From positions 1 through 64,000 of IMG/VR virus record IMGVR_UViG_3300037961_006825: a stretch of DNA of 64,000 nucleotides. The stretch is one strand, 5' to 3'. The notes under the pieces are model-generated. The model did no database searches. It was given only the letters and a program-made list of their open reading frames with translations, and was not told the origin of the DNA. Source of the DNA: a virus. The first letter of the stretch is position 1. Each line of letters opens with the position of its first letter. Of this stretch, positions 8,211 through 15,849 are shown in pieces. The position numbers were made by a program, and so were the translations under genes.

Positions 8211-8492
8211 ATGGAAGGTTTTATTAGATTTATGACCGAAGTTGGGTTTCCGATTGCAGGAGCTCTAGCTGGCGGTGTTTTCATCTTTATAATTTTAAAA
8301 TTTATATTAGAAGGTGTAAAAGGTTCTGTAGCCGGTCTTGGTGGTATGATTGGTAGTTTACAGAATAGAGTAGATGTAATGACAAATGAAATCGTTAAAA
8401 TTGATACATTAATTTCACATGCTTTTAATGTAGAACCAAACTTAGATAGAATAGCTGCTTCCGAAGGTAAAGAAGACGCAAGGAAAGATTAA
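8211..8492 (+). CDS. Small membrane protein, YvrJ-like N-terminus
   Basis: 93 residues with one strong transmembrane segment (about 10-35, VGFPIAGALAGGVFIFIILKF) and a helical tail. The GFPIA motif resembles the start of YvrJ-family small membrane proteins. The next gene looks like a diverged copy. First gene of the late curli/FecR/cyclase operon. Role unknown; a holin-like or envelope role is possible but not shown. Confidence 0.7.
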   Translation: MEGFIRFMTEVGFPIAGALAGGVFIFIILKFILEGVKGSVAGLGGMIGSLQNRVDVMTNEIVKIDTLISHAFNVEPNLDRIAASEGKEDARKD

Positions 8493-8494
8493 AA

Positions 8495-8812
8495 ATGGGT
8501 AATGCAGAAATAGATAGTATTTCAAAATTAGTAAATGATTTCGGGTTCCCGGTCATAGCAGCTATAGGTTTAGGCTATTTTGTGTATTACGTATGGCAAT
8601 GGGTAACTAAAGATATTTCTCCAGTAATAGGTGATTCAAAAAAGACGTTAATAGGTTTAATTGATAAAGTAAGAATGTTAGATAATGACATGATTCGTCT
8701 GAATATTAAACTAAAAATGATTCTTCAAGAACAGGAAAGAAAGAAGCACTTAGAAGATGATTACAATAAAAGACGAAACGAACTTGATAAACTTATTAAT
8801 GAGAGTAAATAA
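8495..8812 (+). CDS. Small membrane protein, paralogue of the preceding gene
   Basis: 105 residues. A transmembrane segment follows a GFPVIAAIGLGYF motif (residues 17-35), then a long charged coiled-coil tail. Layout and motif match the gene just upstream, 2 bases away, suggesting duplication. It precedes csgF by 5 bases, so both small membrane proteins are likely co-expressed with the curli genes. Confidence 0.7.
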   Translation: MGNAEIDSISKLVNDFGFPVIAAIGLGYFVYYVWQWVTKDISPVIGDSKKTLIGLIDKVRMLDNDMIRLNIKLKMILQEQERKKHLEDDYNKRRNELDKLINESK

Positions 8813-8817
8813 TTTTT

Positions 8818-9291
8818 ATGAAATGTATTCTAATACTTTTTATACCTATTTTATGTTTTGGAAGTGAAATAGTTTTTCAATTTAAATCTCCTACATTTAA
8901 CGGGGTAGGTTATTCAGCTCACGAATTAGCTAAAGAGCAAATTACTTTTAACAGAAAGAAAAGTATAGCAGATGAGTTAGAAGCTATAGCTTTACAAGCT
9001 CAATTAGCAGAAGATAGATCAGCTTTAAATACTTTTTTGTCAAATGTTCAAGCAAGAATTTATTCTGAATTAGCTAAGCAAGTAACTGAGCAATTATTTT
9101 CAGATGACGGAGCTGAATCAGGTACTTTTACTTTAGAAGGTAATCAAATTACTTGGTATAAATCAGCAGATGATAATATTGTATTAACTGTAGCAGATCT
9201 AATAGCTGGTACAACTACTGAAATTATTATACCAGTTGGTACATTATTTATACCGTTAGAAACAACTACAGGTACTACAGGTGATGATTAA
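8818..9291 (+). CDS. csgF: CsgF-like curli assembly protein
   Basis: 157 residues with a signal peptide (cleavage after about residue 15, FCFG-SE) and the CsgF start IVFQFKSPTFNG, the region that in characterised CsgF inserts into the CsgG pore. The middle helix and beta-rich C-terminus (TWYKSADDNIVLTVAD) also match. In bacteria CsgF sits at the CsgG secretion channel and couples secretion to nucleation of amyloid on the surface. It directly precedes csgG and overlaps it by a few bases. The C-terminal tail is Thr/Gly-rich. Confidence 0.88.
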   Translation: MKCILILFIPILCFGSEIVFQFKSPTFNGVGYSAHELAKEQITFNRKKSIADELEAIALQAQLAEDRSALNTFLSNVQARIYSELAKQVTEQLFSDDGAESGTFTLEGNQITWYKSADDNIVLTVADLIAGTTTEIIIPVGTLFIPLETTTGTTGDD

Positions 9292-10135
9292 AAATTTAAT
9301 TTTAGCATTTAGTTTATTTTTTATTGCAGGGTGTGTTTCAACACCAACTTATAATAGTCCTTATATTCAAAGACCACCTTATTTAATTGAACAAGGTGAA
9401 ATGAAAAAAATGGAAAAAGCTCCTATATATGTTGCTGTTTATAAATTTACTGATTTAACCGGTCAAAGAAAATCTACAGATAATTTTGCAAGTTTTTCTT
9501 CTGCAGTAACTCAAGGAGGTGAAGCTTGGGTAATTGAATCATTAATGGAAGCTGGTAATGGTCAATGGTTTAAAGTAGTAGAAAGAGCAGGTTTAGCTAA
9601 TCTACTAAATGAAAGAAATATAATTAAAAATACCCAAGAAGATTTTTCTGATAAACCTCCTCAAATAAAACCTTTATTATATGCAGGTATATTAATTGAA
9701 GGGGGAATTATTTCATATGAAAGTAATATTGTATCTGGCGGAGCAGGTGCTAGTTATTTAGGTATAGGTCTCTCAAAACAATACAGAAAAGATAATGTTA
9801 CAGTATCAATGAGAATGGTTAGTACTGTGTCGGGGGAAGTATTACTATCATCAACAGTAAGTAAAACTATTTTAAGTGTAGGTTTAGGTGGTACTTTATT
9901 CAAATATTTTGATACAGATAAATTAGGTTTAGGTGATTTTAATGAATATGGTGAAGCTGAAATAGGTTTTGCAAGAAATGAAAGAGTTTCAATGGCAACA
10001 AGAAAAGCTATAGATGCGTGTATAATTGATTTAGTATTACAAGGTCACGATGCTAAATTATGGAAATTATTAGAACCAATTCCAGAGCCAGAAGTTGAAC
10101 CTATTTTAGATTTGAAATCAAATAAAAGTAAGTAA
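9284..10135 (+). CDS. csgG: CsgG-like curli secretion channel lipoprotein
   Basis: CsgG forms a nonameric outer-membrane pore that secretes curli subunits. The lipoprotein signal LILAFSLFFIAGC has a clear lipobox. The body has CsgG features: IYVAVYKFTDLTGQ, a WFKVVERAGLANLLNER block, the IKPLLYAGILIEGGI region and VTVSMRMVSTVSGEVL. Length fits the family (about 277-285). I start it at ATG 9284; an in-frame GTG at 9281 is immediately upstream. It overlaps csgF and is followed by the curlin-like gene. No csgE is seen, so periplasmic gating may differ or be host-supplied. Confidence 0.93.
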   Translation: MIKNLILAFSLFFIAGCVSTPTYNSPYIQRPPYLIEQGEMKKMEKAPIYVAVYKFTDLTGQRKSTDNFASFSSAVTQGGEAWVIESLMEAGNGQWFKVVERAGLANLLNERNIIKNTQEDFSDKPPQIKPLLYAGILIEGGIISYESNIVSGGAGASYLGIGLSKQYRKDNVTVSMRMVSTVSGEVLLSSTVSKTILSVGLGGTLFKYFDTDKLGLGDFNEYGEAEIGFARNERVSMATRKAIDACIIDLVLQGHDAKLWKLLEPIPEPEVEPILDLKSNKSK

Positions 10136-10139
10136 TTTA

Positions 10140-10147
10140 TATAAATA
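10140..10147 (+). promoter_or_regulatory. Late promoter TATAAATA of the curlin-like gene
   Basis: Perfect late box ending 5 bases before ATG 10153. It would give extra, leaderless transcription of the curlin-like, FecR and cyclase genes. Confidence 0.72.
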
Positions 10148-10152
10148 CTTAT

Positions 10153-10959
10153 ATGAAGAAAATTACATTTATATCAATATTAGCGTTAGTTACCTCGTTA
10201 GCATATGCAAATAACGAGATTTACTTAGAACAGGAAGGTACAACAGGTACTTTTAATATTACTCAAATCGGTTCATCAAATAGAATCGGTCAATCAACTG
10301 ACATTTCAACAATTAAAGGTAATGATAGTATCTTTAATTTATCTCAATTAGGTAATAGTAATGCATTAGACATCAATTGGGATGGTAAAGAAACTACTTT
10401 TGATCTTTATATTGAAGGTGATGGTAATACACAAGACTTAGTAGTTACAGGGGATGGTAATGATTTTGATAATGTTATTTTAGGTAATAATAACTCTTTA
10501 ACAGTTTCAAAAGACCCAACTTCTGACGATGCTTCAAGTATTTCAGATCAAACATTTAATAATTATATTATTGGTGATAGTAACTCTTTAGATTTTTATC
10601 TTGATTCGAATGTTAATGCTGTAGTTGATATTACAATTGCAGGTAGTAGTAATGATTTAACATCAATTCAAGAAGGTGGTAACTTAGGAGTAGGTCATTC
10701 ACAAACACTTGAATTACAAGGTAGTGGTAATACAGTAGAGTTAGTACAAAGTGGTTCAGAATCTCAAACATTAGAATTAACTCACTACGGTCATGACACA
10801 ACATTTACAATTATTCAATCAGATGGAACGTATACAGCTGGTTTAGAAGGTGCTAATGTAATAAGTAATTTTGATGGAAGTTATTCAGCAGTTTATGCAC
10901 AACCTGGTTTCTTACTTGGCTCAGTACCTGAAGCAACAGCCGGTGCTGACGGTAACTAA
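10153..10959 (+). CDS. Curlin-like amyloid repeat protein
   Basis: 268 residues. Signal peptide MKKITFISILALVTSLAYA, then imperfect repeats of about 20-25 residues of the type FNITQIGSSN, FNLSQLGNSN, LELQGSGNT and VELVQSGSES, resembling the Q-x-G-x-x-N curlin repeats of CsgA/CsgB. With csgF and csgG immediately upstream, this is the likely secreted substrate. The repeats are more degenerate than in E. coli CsgA and the C-terminus (YAQPGFLLGSVPEATAGADGN) is not repeat-like, so whether it forms fibrils is unproven. Predicted extracellular. Confidence 0.82.
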   Translation: MKKITFISILALVTSLAYANNEIYLEQEGTTGTFNITQIGSSNRIGQSTDISTIKGNDSIFNLSQLGNSNALDINWDGKETTFDLYIEGDGNTQDLVVTGDGNDFDNVILGNNNSLTVSKDPTSDDASSISDQTFNNYIIGDSNSLDFYLDSNVNAVVDITIAGSSNDLTSIQEGGNLGVGHSQTLELQGSGNTVELVQSGSESQTLELTHYGHDTTFTIIQSDGTYTAGLEGANVISNFDGSYSAVYAQPGFLLGSVPEATAGADGN

Positions 10960-11872
10960 ATCTTTAATTTTATTTTTCTTCATTTGTTTAACCTCTTCTG
11001 CTGCTGGTTCAGTTGGAGAGGTTTTCCATCAAACAAGACAAGCTCAAATTACTAGAGGAGCAGATAAAATTTTAACTGAAGTAGGTACTGAAGTTGAAAT
11101 GGGTGATAAAATAGAAACATTAAAAGGTAGTATCACTATAGTATTCGTTGATAAAACTGAGGTAACTATATCAGAATATTCAAAACTTATAATAGATGAA
11201 TTTGTATATGATGCTAATAGTAATAAAGGAAAAATTAATTTAAAAGCAGGTTTAGGTAAATTAAAATATACTTCAGGTATAATGGCTAATAAAGAAAATA
11301 TTAGAATAACGACTCCTACTGCATCAGTTTCTGTTAGAGGTACTGATTTTGAAACTACTGTAAATGAAGCTGGCTCAAGTACTTTTACATTACTACCTTC
11401 AATAGCTGCTGATGGGTCAACGTATGTTGGAGTTATTGAAGTTTTTAATGCAACCGGTGCTGTTGTATTAGATACTGCTTTCGAAGTAACTACTGTATCA
11501 TCATCTTATACACCACCTACTCCTCCAGTAATTAACAGAGCAAGATTAAATGAAGCTATAGAAAAAAGAGATAATCAAAATGAAGAAATAAATGAAACCG
11601 AATCAGTAGATGATGAAGAATTAGATTTAGATAGTGAAAAAGACGCTTTAGATGAATCTTTAATACAGTTAATGGAAGAAGATAATTCAAATGGATTATT
11701 TTATGAAGAAGATGACAAAGCAATATTTGAATCTGTAGATGGAGAGAATAAAGTTAAATTAATAGTAGATAAAGATTCAAATGTCTCACTAAAATATGAT
11801 AATAAAGGAGTTATAACTGAAGGTAATCACAACAGTGGTGGTAACGTAATTATAAATATTATACAACAATGA
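10943..11872 (+). CDS. FecR-domain protein
   Basis: A signal peptide (KSLILFFFICLTSSAAG) precedes a FecR domain: GDKIETLKGSITIVFVD, TEVTISEYSKLII, the LKAGLGKLKYTSG block and ITTPTASVSVRGTDF. After it come an acidic Glu/Asp-rich region and a C-terminal VIINIIQQ segment. Secreted or periplasmic. I prefer the GTG at 10943, because it places the signal peptide at the N-terminus and reduces the overlap with the curlin-like gene to 17 bases; an in-frame ATG at 10871 would add a non-signal extension. In bacteria, FecR-domain proteins are often encoded beside CHASE2-cyclases, as here. A ligand-sensing role for the cyclase is inference. Confidence 0.8.
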   Translation: MLTVTKSLILFFFICLTSSAAGSVGEVFHQTRQAQITRGADKILTEVGTEVEMGDKIETLKGSITIVFVDKTEVTISEYSKLIIDEFVYDANSNKGKINLKAGLGKLKYTSGIMANKENIRITTPTASVSVRGTDFETTVNEAGSSTFTLLPSIAADGSTYVGVIEVFNATGAVVLDTAFEVTTVSSSYTPPTPPVINRARLNEAIEKRDNQNEEINETESVDDEELDLDSEKDALDESLIQLMEEDNSNGLFYEEDDKAIFESVDGENKVKLIVDKDSNVSLKYDNKGVITEGNHNSGGNVIINIIQQ

Positions 11873-13911
11873 AGTTAAAAAAACTAAAACCATTTTTATG
11901 GTGTATGTTTATTGCATTAATATTTTCTGCAATAAGAATATACGATCCATACCCGGTAGAAATAATTAGACTTAAAGGTTTAGATTTTTATCAAAGGCAA
12001 CAAGAAGCAAAAATATCTCAAGAAATTAGTATTGTAGAAATAGATGAAGCAAGTTTAGAGCAATATGGTCAGTGGCCTTGGAAAAGAGATATTTTATCTA
12101 ATGGTATAATAAAAGCATTTGAAAATAATGCAGCTTTAGTAGTATTACCAATATTATTTGCTGAAGAAGATAGACTAGGTGGTGATGAATTTTTTATACA
12201 AACAATACAAAATTATCCTGTAGTTACTTCGCAATCAGCTTCATTGAAAGGTAAGGGTAAAGTAGTACCAAGAGGTATATCTACTATTGGTACGGGGTTA
12301 TATAATTGGTTATATGACTATCCAGCAGGTATAGGACCGTTAGATAGTATAGGTAAATATTCAGCAGGGGTAGGTATGCTTTTAACAGCTCCAGAGTTAG
12401 ATGGCGTTGTGAGAAGGCTACCTTTACTTATACAAATTAATGGAGAACCTTACCCTACAATACCTTTAGAAGTTTTACGATTATTCGGAGGTGAACAATC
12501 TTATCAGGTAAAAGTTGATGAAATGGGAATAAATAAAGTTAGAGTATTAGGTGTAAATACTATTGATACTGACCAACATTCTCGAGTTTGGATAAACTTT
12601 AATAATGAATTTAATAAAATATCATTCATAGATAATGATTGGACAAGTTTAGAAAATAAGATTGTTGTAATTGCTTTAACAGCTGAAGGATTATCTAACT
12701 CAGTTGCAACACCAATTAAGGTTAGCAATGGTCATGAATTAAATATGCAGGTTTTACAAATGTTAATTGACGGCAATACTTTAAATAGACCAGTTGACGC
12801 AACTATAAATGAAGTTCTTATAACTTTAGGTATAAGTTTAATTTTAACTTTAGGTGCATTATTTTTATTATATTATATAAATGTATTTTTATTACTTATT
12901 ACAGTAATTTTATTACCTTATACAGGGTTTTACCTCTTTAATAACTATAATTTACTTTACGACTATACATATCCTTTATATTCAACATTTATAATTTTTA
13001 CAATAGCTATTTTCTTTAGATTTATTCATGAATTTAAAGGTAGAATGTTAATAAAAAAACAATTTGAACATTATCTTGCCCCTGAAATAGTTAAAAAACT
13101 TCAAAAGAATCCTGATATGTTAAAATTAGGAGGTGATACACAGGACTTAACTATTTTATTTTCTGATATCAGAGGGTTTACTACTATAAGTGAGCAATTC
13201 AAAGATAATCCACAAGGATTAACTGATTTAATTAATAGATATCTTACACCTATGACTCAAATAGTTATGGAATCAGGCGGTACTATTGACAAGTATATTG
13301 GAGATGCTTTAATGGCGTTTTGGAATGCACCTATACCAGAAGATAAGACGTCACATAGAATAAAAGCTATAGAAGTTGCAATAAAAATGCAATCTGAGTT
13401 GGAAAAACTTAATATACAATTAGTAGAAGAAGGTAAAAAGGAACTTGCAATAGGTATTGGTATTAATACTGGAACAGTTGTGGTAGGTAATATGGGATCT
13501 GATCAAAGATTTGATTATACTTGCTTAGGAGATGCTGTAAATTTATCAGCTAGACTTGAAGGGCAAACTAAATCATATGGCGTGGGTATATTATTAGGTG
13601 AAGAAACTATAAAACATATTGAAGATAAATTTAAATTTATTGAGTTAGATAAAATTGCAGTGAAGGGTAAAAAAGAAGGTAAATATGTATATACAGTTTT
13701 AGATAAATTTAACCATACTTTACATAATGCATTTTTAGAGTACTATAAGAATAGAAAATGGAAACAAGCTTTATTGACAATAGAGAAGATTTTTGATAAA
13801 GGTACACAGCTTGAGTTTTACTATAAAGAAATGGAAAAAAGAGTTGTTGATTTAGCTAAAAATGATCCAGGTGAAGATTGGGATCAAGTATATAGATTAA
13901 AGACAAAATGA
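11869..13911 (+). CDS. Membrane class III adenylate cyclase with CHASE2 sensor
   Basis: 680 residues: N-terminal transmembrane helix (about 8-24), periplasmic CHASE2 domain (about 30-305, with VEIDEASLEQYGQWPW and LVVLPILFAEED), three transmembrane helices (about 312-385), then a cytoplasmic class III nucleotidyl cyclase domain (about 425-600). Catalytic residues visible: metal-binding Asp in LFSDIRGFTT and in YIGDALMAFW, the specificity lysine in TIDKYIGD, and Asn/Arg in DAVNLSARLEG. The active site looks complete and most like bacterial adenylate cyclases. ATG overlaps the FecR stop (ATGA). A membrane cyclase in a phage is highly unusual. cAMP rather than cGMP as product is inferred from motif type. 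Confidence 0.93.
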   Translation: MKLKKLKPFLWCMFIALIFSAIRIYDPYPVEIIRLKGLDFYQRQQEAKISQEISIVEIDEASLEQYGQWPWKRDILSNGIIKAFENNAALVVLPILFAEEDRLGGDEFFIQTIQNYPVVTSQSASLKGKGKVVPRGISTIGTGLYNWLYDYPAGIGPLDSIGKYSAGVGMLLTAPELDGVVRRLPLLIQINGEPYPTIPLEVLRLFGGEQSYQVKVDEMGINKVRVLGVNTIDTDQHSRVWINFNNEFNKISFIDNDWTSLENKIVVIALTAEGLSNSVATPIKVSNGHELNMQVLQMLIDGNTLNRPVDATINEVLITLGISLILTLGALFLLYYINVFLLLITVILLPYTGFYLFNNYNLLYDYTYPLYSTFIIFTIAIFFRFIHEFKGRMLIKKQFEHYLAPEIVKKLQKNPDMLKLGGDTQDLTILFSDIRGFTTISEQFKDNPQGLTDLINRYLTPMTQIVMESGGTIDKYIGDALMAFWNAPIPEDKTSHRIKAIEVAIKMQSELEKLNIQLVEEGKKELAIGIGINTGTVVVGNMGSDQRFDYTCLGDAVNLSARLEGQTKSYGVGILLGEETIKHIEDKFKFIELDKIAVKGKKEGKYVYTVLDKFNHTLHNAFLEYYKNRKWKQALLTIEKIFDKGTQLEFYYKEMEKRVVDLAKNDPGEDWDQVYRLKTK

Positions 13912-13991
13912 TGAAGATAGTTTTACTTTTAGGAATTTTTGCATTAAGTTTTATTGTTATTTTTATAAGCGAAAAATCTAATAAAAATTAA
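13908..13991 (+). CDS. 27-residue membrane peptide
   Basis: Tiny ORF whose ATG overlaps the cyclase stop (ATGATGA). It encodes MMKIVLLLGIFALSFIVIF followed by a short charged tail, i.e. one transmembrane helix. Tight coupling and hydrophobicity suggest a real micropeptide, possibly a cyclase partner. It converges with the next gene, overlapping by 4 bases. Confidence 0.5.
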   Translation: MMKIVLLLGIFALSFIVIFISEKSNKN

Positions 13992-14335
13992 TTAGAACTT
14001 GGTGATTTTAATTCAAAACGCCATTTAGGTGGATAGTTAATTATTGTACCACCTTCATCATTTTCTTCAATAAGAGTAGTAACTTGATCATTATCATAAG
14101 CTTTCTTTAATAATTTTATATCAATTTCAATTTGATCTACTCTATTAACTAAAGAAGTCCACATTGCTATTTCATCAGAATTATCTATAGTATAAACTTC
14201 TGTTTCTATAATCTTTTCAACTAATTCTTTTTCACCTGATTTAGGTTTAAACATACTTAGCATAATACTGCCTAGTAAAACTATAGATAGACTTACAAAA
14301 ATAAGTAAAGCATTATCTTTTAACTTCTCAATCAT
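13988..14335 (-). CDS. Hypothetical single-pass membrane protein
   Basis: 115 residues: one N-terminal transmembrane helix (about 8-30, ALLIFVSLSIVLLGSIMLSMF) and a mostly helical extracytoplasmic or cytoplasmic tail. Next to a holin-like gene on the same strand, so a lysis-associated role (for example an Rz-like spanin partner) is possible, but no lipobox or second spanin is evident. Late-type box 6 bases upstream. Confidence 0.65.
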   Translation of the reverse strand: MIEKLKDNALLIFVSLSIVLLGSIMLSMFKPKSGEKELVEKIIETEVYTIDNSDEIAMWTSLVNRVDQIEIDIKLLKKAYDNDQVTTLIEENDEGGTIINYPPKWRFELKSPSSN

Positions 14336-14341
14336 TAAAAA

Positions 14342-14349
14342 TATTTAGA
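14342..14349 (-). promoter_or_regulatory. Late-type box TCTAAATA
   Basis: Lies 6 bases before ATG 14335 on the minus strand; one or two bases off the late consensus. Confidence 0.45.
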
Positions 14350-14359
14350 ATACTATTTT

Positions 14360-14839
14360 TTATTTTCCACCTGGGGTAAAGTAGAATCCGACGATAGCTC
14401 CCAGAGTGGCGATCGAGACAAGAGAAATGTGTCCCGTTGTGATAACCGTTGTGATATCGCTCCCGGAGGGGAATTTAACAAGTCCCCAAAGGAGGGTGAA
14501 GGCTTCTTTTGATTCGGGAGGGGTGAATGTGACCAATTCGACTCCTGGGAAGAGGGTGCAGAGAACTGAAATGACTGCGAAGTTTGACATCCCGATAAGA
14601 GCAATAAGCCTACGAGTATGACGGGTAAACATACCATGGTCTGCATTAGCATCACCAAATACCGCTTTTTGAAAATCCACGTCTGCTTTATGCATTGCCA
14701 TGTCTCTAACGAGCTCTCGTTTAGCAGCGGTTTCTTTAGCTGCTGTAATGCCTTGGAAAACTCCTCCAAGTATTTTAAGCATAGAGCCCATACCGGTTGC
14801 ACCAAGCGTTGATAATAACATTGTAATAAGTCCTGACAT
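14360..14839 (-). CDS. Holin-like membrane protein
   Basis: 159 residues with an N-terminal amphipathic/hydrophobic segment (1-30), a charged middle (38-75) and two transmembrane helices (about 77-97 and 130-152). The layout resembles three-segment phage holin-like proteins. It has a Shine-Dalgarno (GGAAG, 5 bases before ATG), unlike most genes here. The reading frame is chosen over an overlapping frame because of its coherent membrane topology and SD. Local base composition is clearly more GC-rich than the surroundings, which suggests recent acquisition or different selection. Holin function is inference. Confidence 0.7.
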   Translation of the reverse strand: MSGLITMLLSTLGATGMGSMLKILGGVFQGITAAKETAAKRELVRDMAMHKADVDFQKAVFGDANADHGMFTRHTRRLIALIGMSNFAVISVLCTLFPGVELVTFTPPESKEAFTLLWGLVKFPSGSDITTVITTGHISLVSIATLGAIVGFYFTPGGK

Positions 14840-14864
14840 ATCATTTTACTTCCAAAAAACTGTA

Positions 14865-14878
14865 TATAAATATTTATA
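14865..14878. promoter_or_regulatory. Palindromic bidirectional late promoter
   Basis: TATAAATATTTATA is a perfect palindrome containing TATAAATA on both strands. Plus copy (14865-14872) is 5 bases from the Nudix ATG. Minus copy (14871-14878) is 31 bases from the holin-like ATG, giving that mRNA a leader with an SD. Confidence 0.7.
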
Positions 14879-15300
14879 TGCAAATGCCAAGTTTCAAACT
14901 CTTATTCGAACGACCTAAAAATGATAGTAATTTATCAGCTAAAACTATAGCAACTTATAGGAAAAGAATATTGCTTCTTAAAAATAAAGATAACTCTTAC
15001 GAATTACCTGGTGGTCACGTAAAGATAGGAGAGCCTATAATTGCAGGAGCTACAAGAGAGTTTTTTGAAGAAACTGGTATTCAATTATATAAATTAAAAC
15101 TAATAAAAAAATCAAAAGAACGTGCATTATTTTATGCAAGCTTAAATACTAATATAGTTAAATTAAGTGATGAGCATGTTGGGTATGTATTTGTAAAACC
15201 AAGTGAAGTATTCATATATCCTTTATCACCTAAAGCTAGAAATGATTTAAAAATAATTAAAAAAGAGAAAAAACAAAAAAAAGATGAAATGGAATTTTGA
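14878..15300 (+). CDS. Nudix hydrolase
   Basis: 140 residues with a full Nudix box GGHVKIGEP(x)6REFFEETGI at about 45-68. Nudix enzymes hydrolyse nucleoside diphosphate derivatives; the substrate cannot be told from sequence (oxidised dNTP, ADP-ribose, RNA cap and others are possible). The N-terminus MQMPSFKLLFE resembles the leading segments of nearby small genes. The lysine-rich C-terminus overlaps the next ORF by 17 bases. Confidence 0.9.
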   Translation: MQMPSFKLLFERPKNDSNLSAKTIATYRKRILLLKNKDNSYELPGGHVKIGEPIIAGATREFFEETGIQLYKLKLIKKSKERALFYASLNTNIVKLSDEHVGYVFVKPSEVFIYPLSPKARNDLKIIKKEKKQKKDEMEF

Positions 15301-15652
15301 TATATTAGTTGAAAGTATTTTACTAGAAGCTGATCCTAAAAAAGGTACAGGTAAAAAACCTAAAGGTTCGGGTAGAAGATTATATACTGATGAAAATCCA
15401 AAAGATACAGTAAGTGTTAAATTTAGTACAGCTTCAGATATAAGACAAACTTTAAGTAAACAATCTTTTAAAAATAAATCTCATGCAAGACAATCTCAAA
15501 TAATAAATTTAATTCATCAAAGGGTAAGAGCTGCTAAAGGTAGAACAAAAGACCCTGTTAAGAAAAAAAGACTTAACGCTGCTTATAGTTATATAAGTAA
15601 AAGAAAAGAAGCAAGTAAACGTAAAACGCAACGGATGAAAAAAAATAAATGA
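15284..15652 (+). CDS. Basic protein with possible capsid-targeting leader
   Basis: 122 residues, strongly basic (Lys/Arg-rich throughout), so probably nucleic-acid binding. The N-terminus NFDILVESILLEADPKK resembles T4 internal-protein targeting peptides, with LLE-A matching the gp21 protease rule (L/I-x-E followed by A or G). If cleaved, it would be an internal head protein packed with DNA. A domain GSGRRLYTDENPKDTV is of a kind seen in other marine T4-like phages; function unknown. Overlaps the Nudix gene upstream and the next gene by 4 bases. Confidence 0.7.
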   Translation: MKWNFDILVESILLEADPKKGTGKKPKGSGRRLYTDENPKDTVSVKFSTASDIRQTLSKQSFKNKSHARQSQIINLIHQRVRAAKGRTKDPVKKKRLNAAYSYISKRKEASKRKTQRMKKNK

Positions 15653-15849
15653 TTAACTTTCAAACATATTTCGAAAATTATGCTGACGGTAAACGTAAAG
15701 GTAAAAGTAGACCTGGTAGAGTTAAGCGCGCTGGTGCTAGCTGTAAAGGGTCAGTATCTGAACTAAGACGTAAAGCTAAAAAATATGGTGGTGAAAAAGG
15801 TAAGATGTATCATTGGTGTGCTAATATGAAAGGTGGTAAAAAGAAATGA
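15649..15849 (+). CDS. Small basic protein, two cysteines
   Basis: 66 residues, about one third Lys/Arg. Motifs GKSRPGRVKRAGASC and MYHWCANMK are of a type I associate with conserved marine T4-like phage proteins. N-terminus MINFQTYFENYADG resembles neighbouring leaders. Likely DNA-binding or virion internal; not proven. Overlaps the genes on both sides by 4 bases. Confidence 0.7.
   Translation: MINFQTYFENYADGKRKGKSRPGRVKRAGASCKGSVSELRRKAKKYGGEKGKMYHWCANMKGGKKK

Noticed and set aside
10871-10942. N-terminal extension of the FecR protein from ATG 10871
   Set aside because: It would lie wholly within the curlin-like gene and would bury the signal peptide; the GTG at 10943 places it at the N-terminus.
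14353-14883. Alternative minus-strand frame of 176 codons over the holin-like gene
   Set aside because: Overlaps the 14360-14839 gene, which has an SD and coherent membrane helices; the alternative reads as low-quality Ser/Gln/Leu sequence and starts inside the promoter palindrome.
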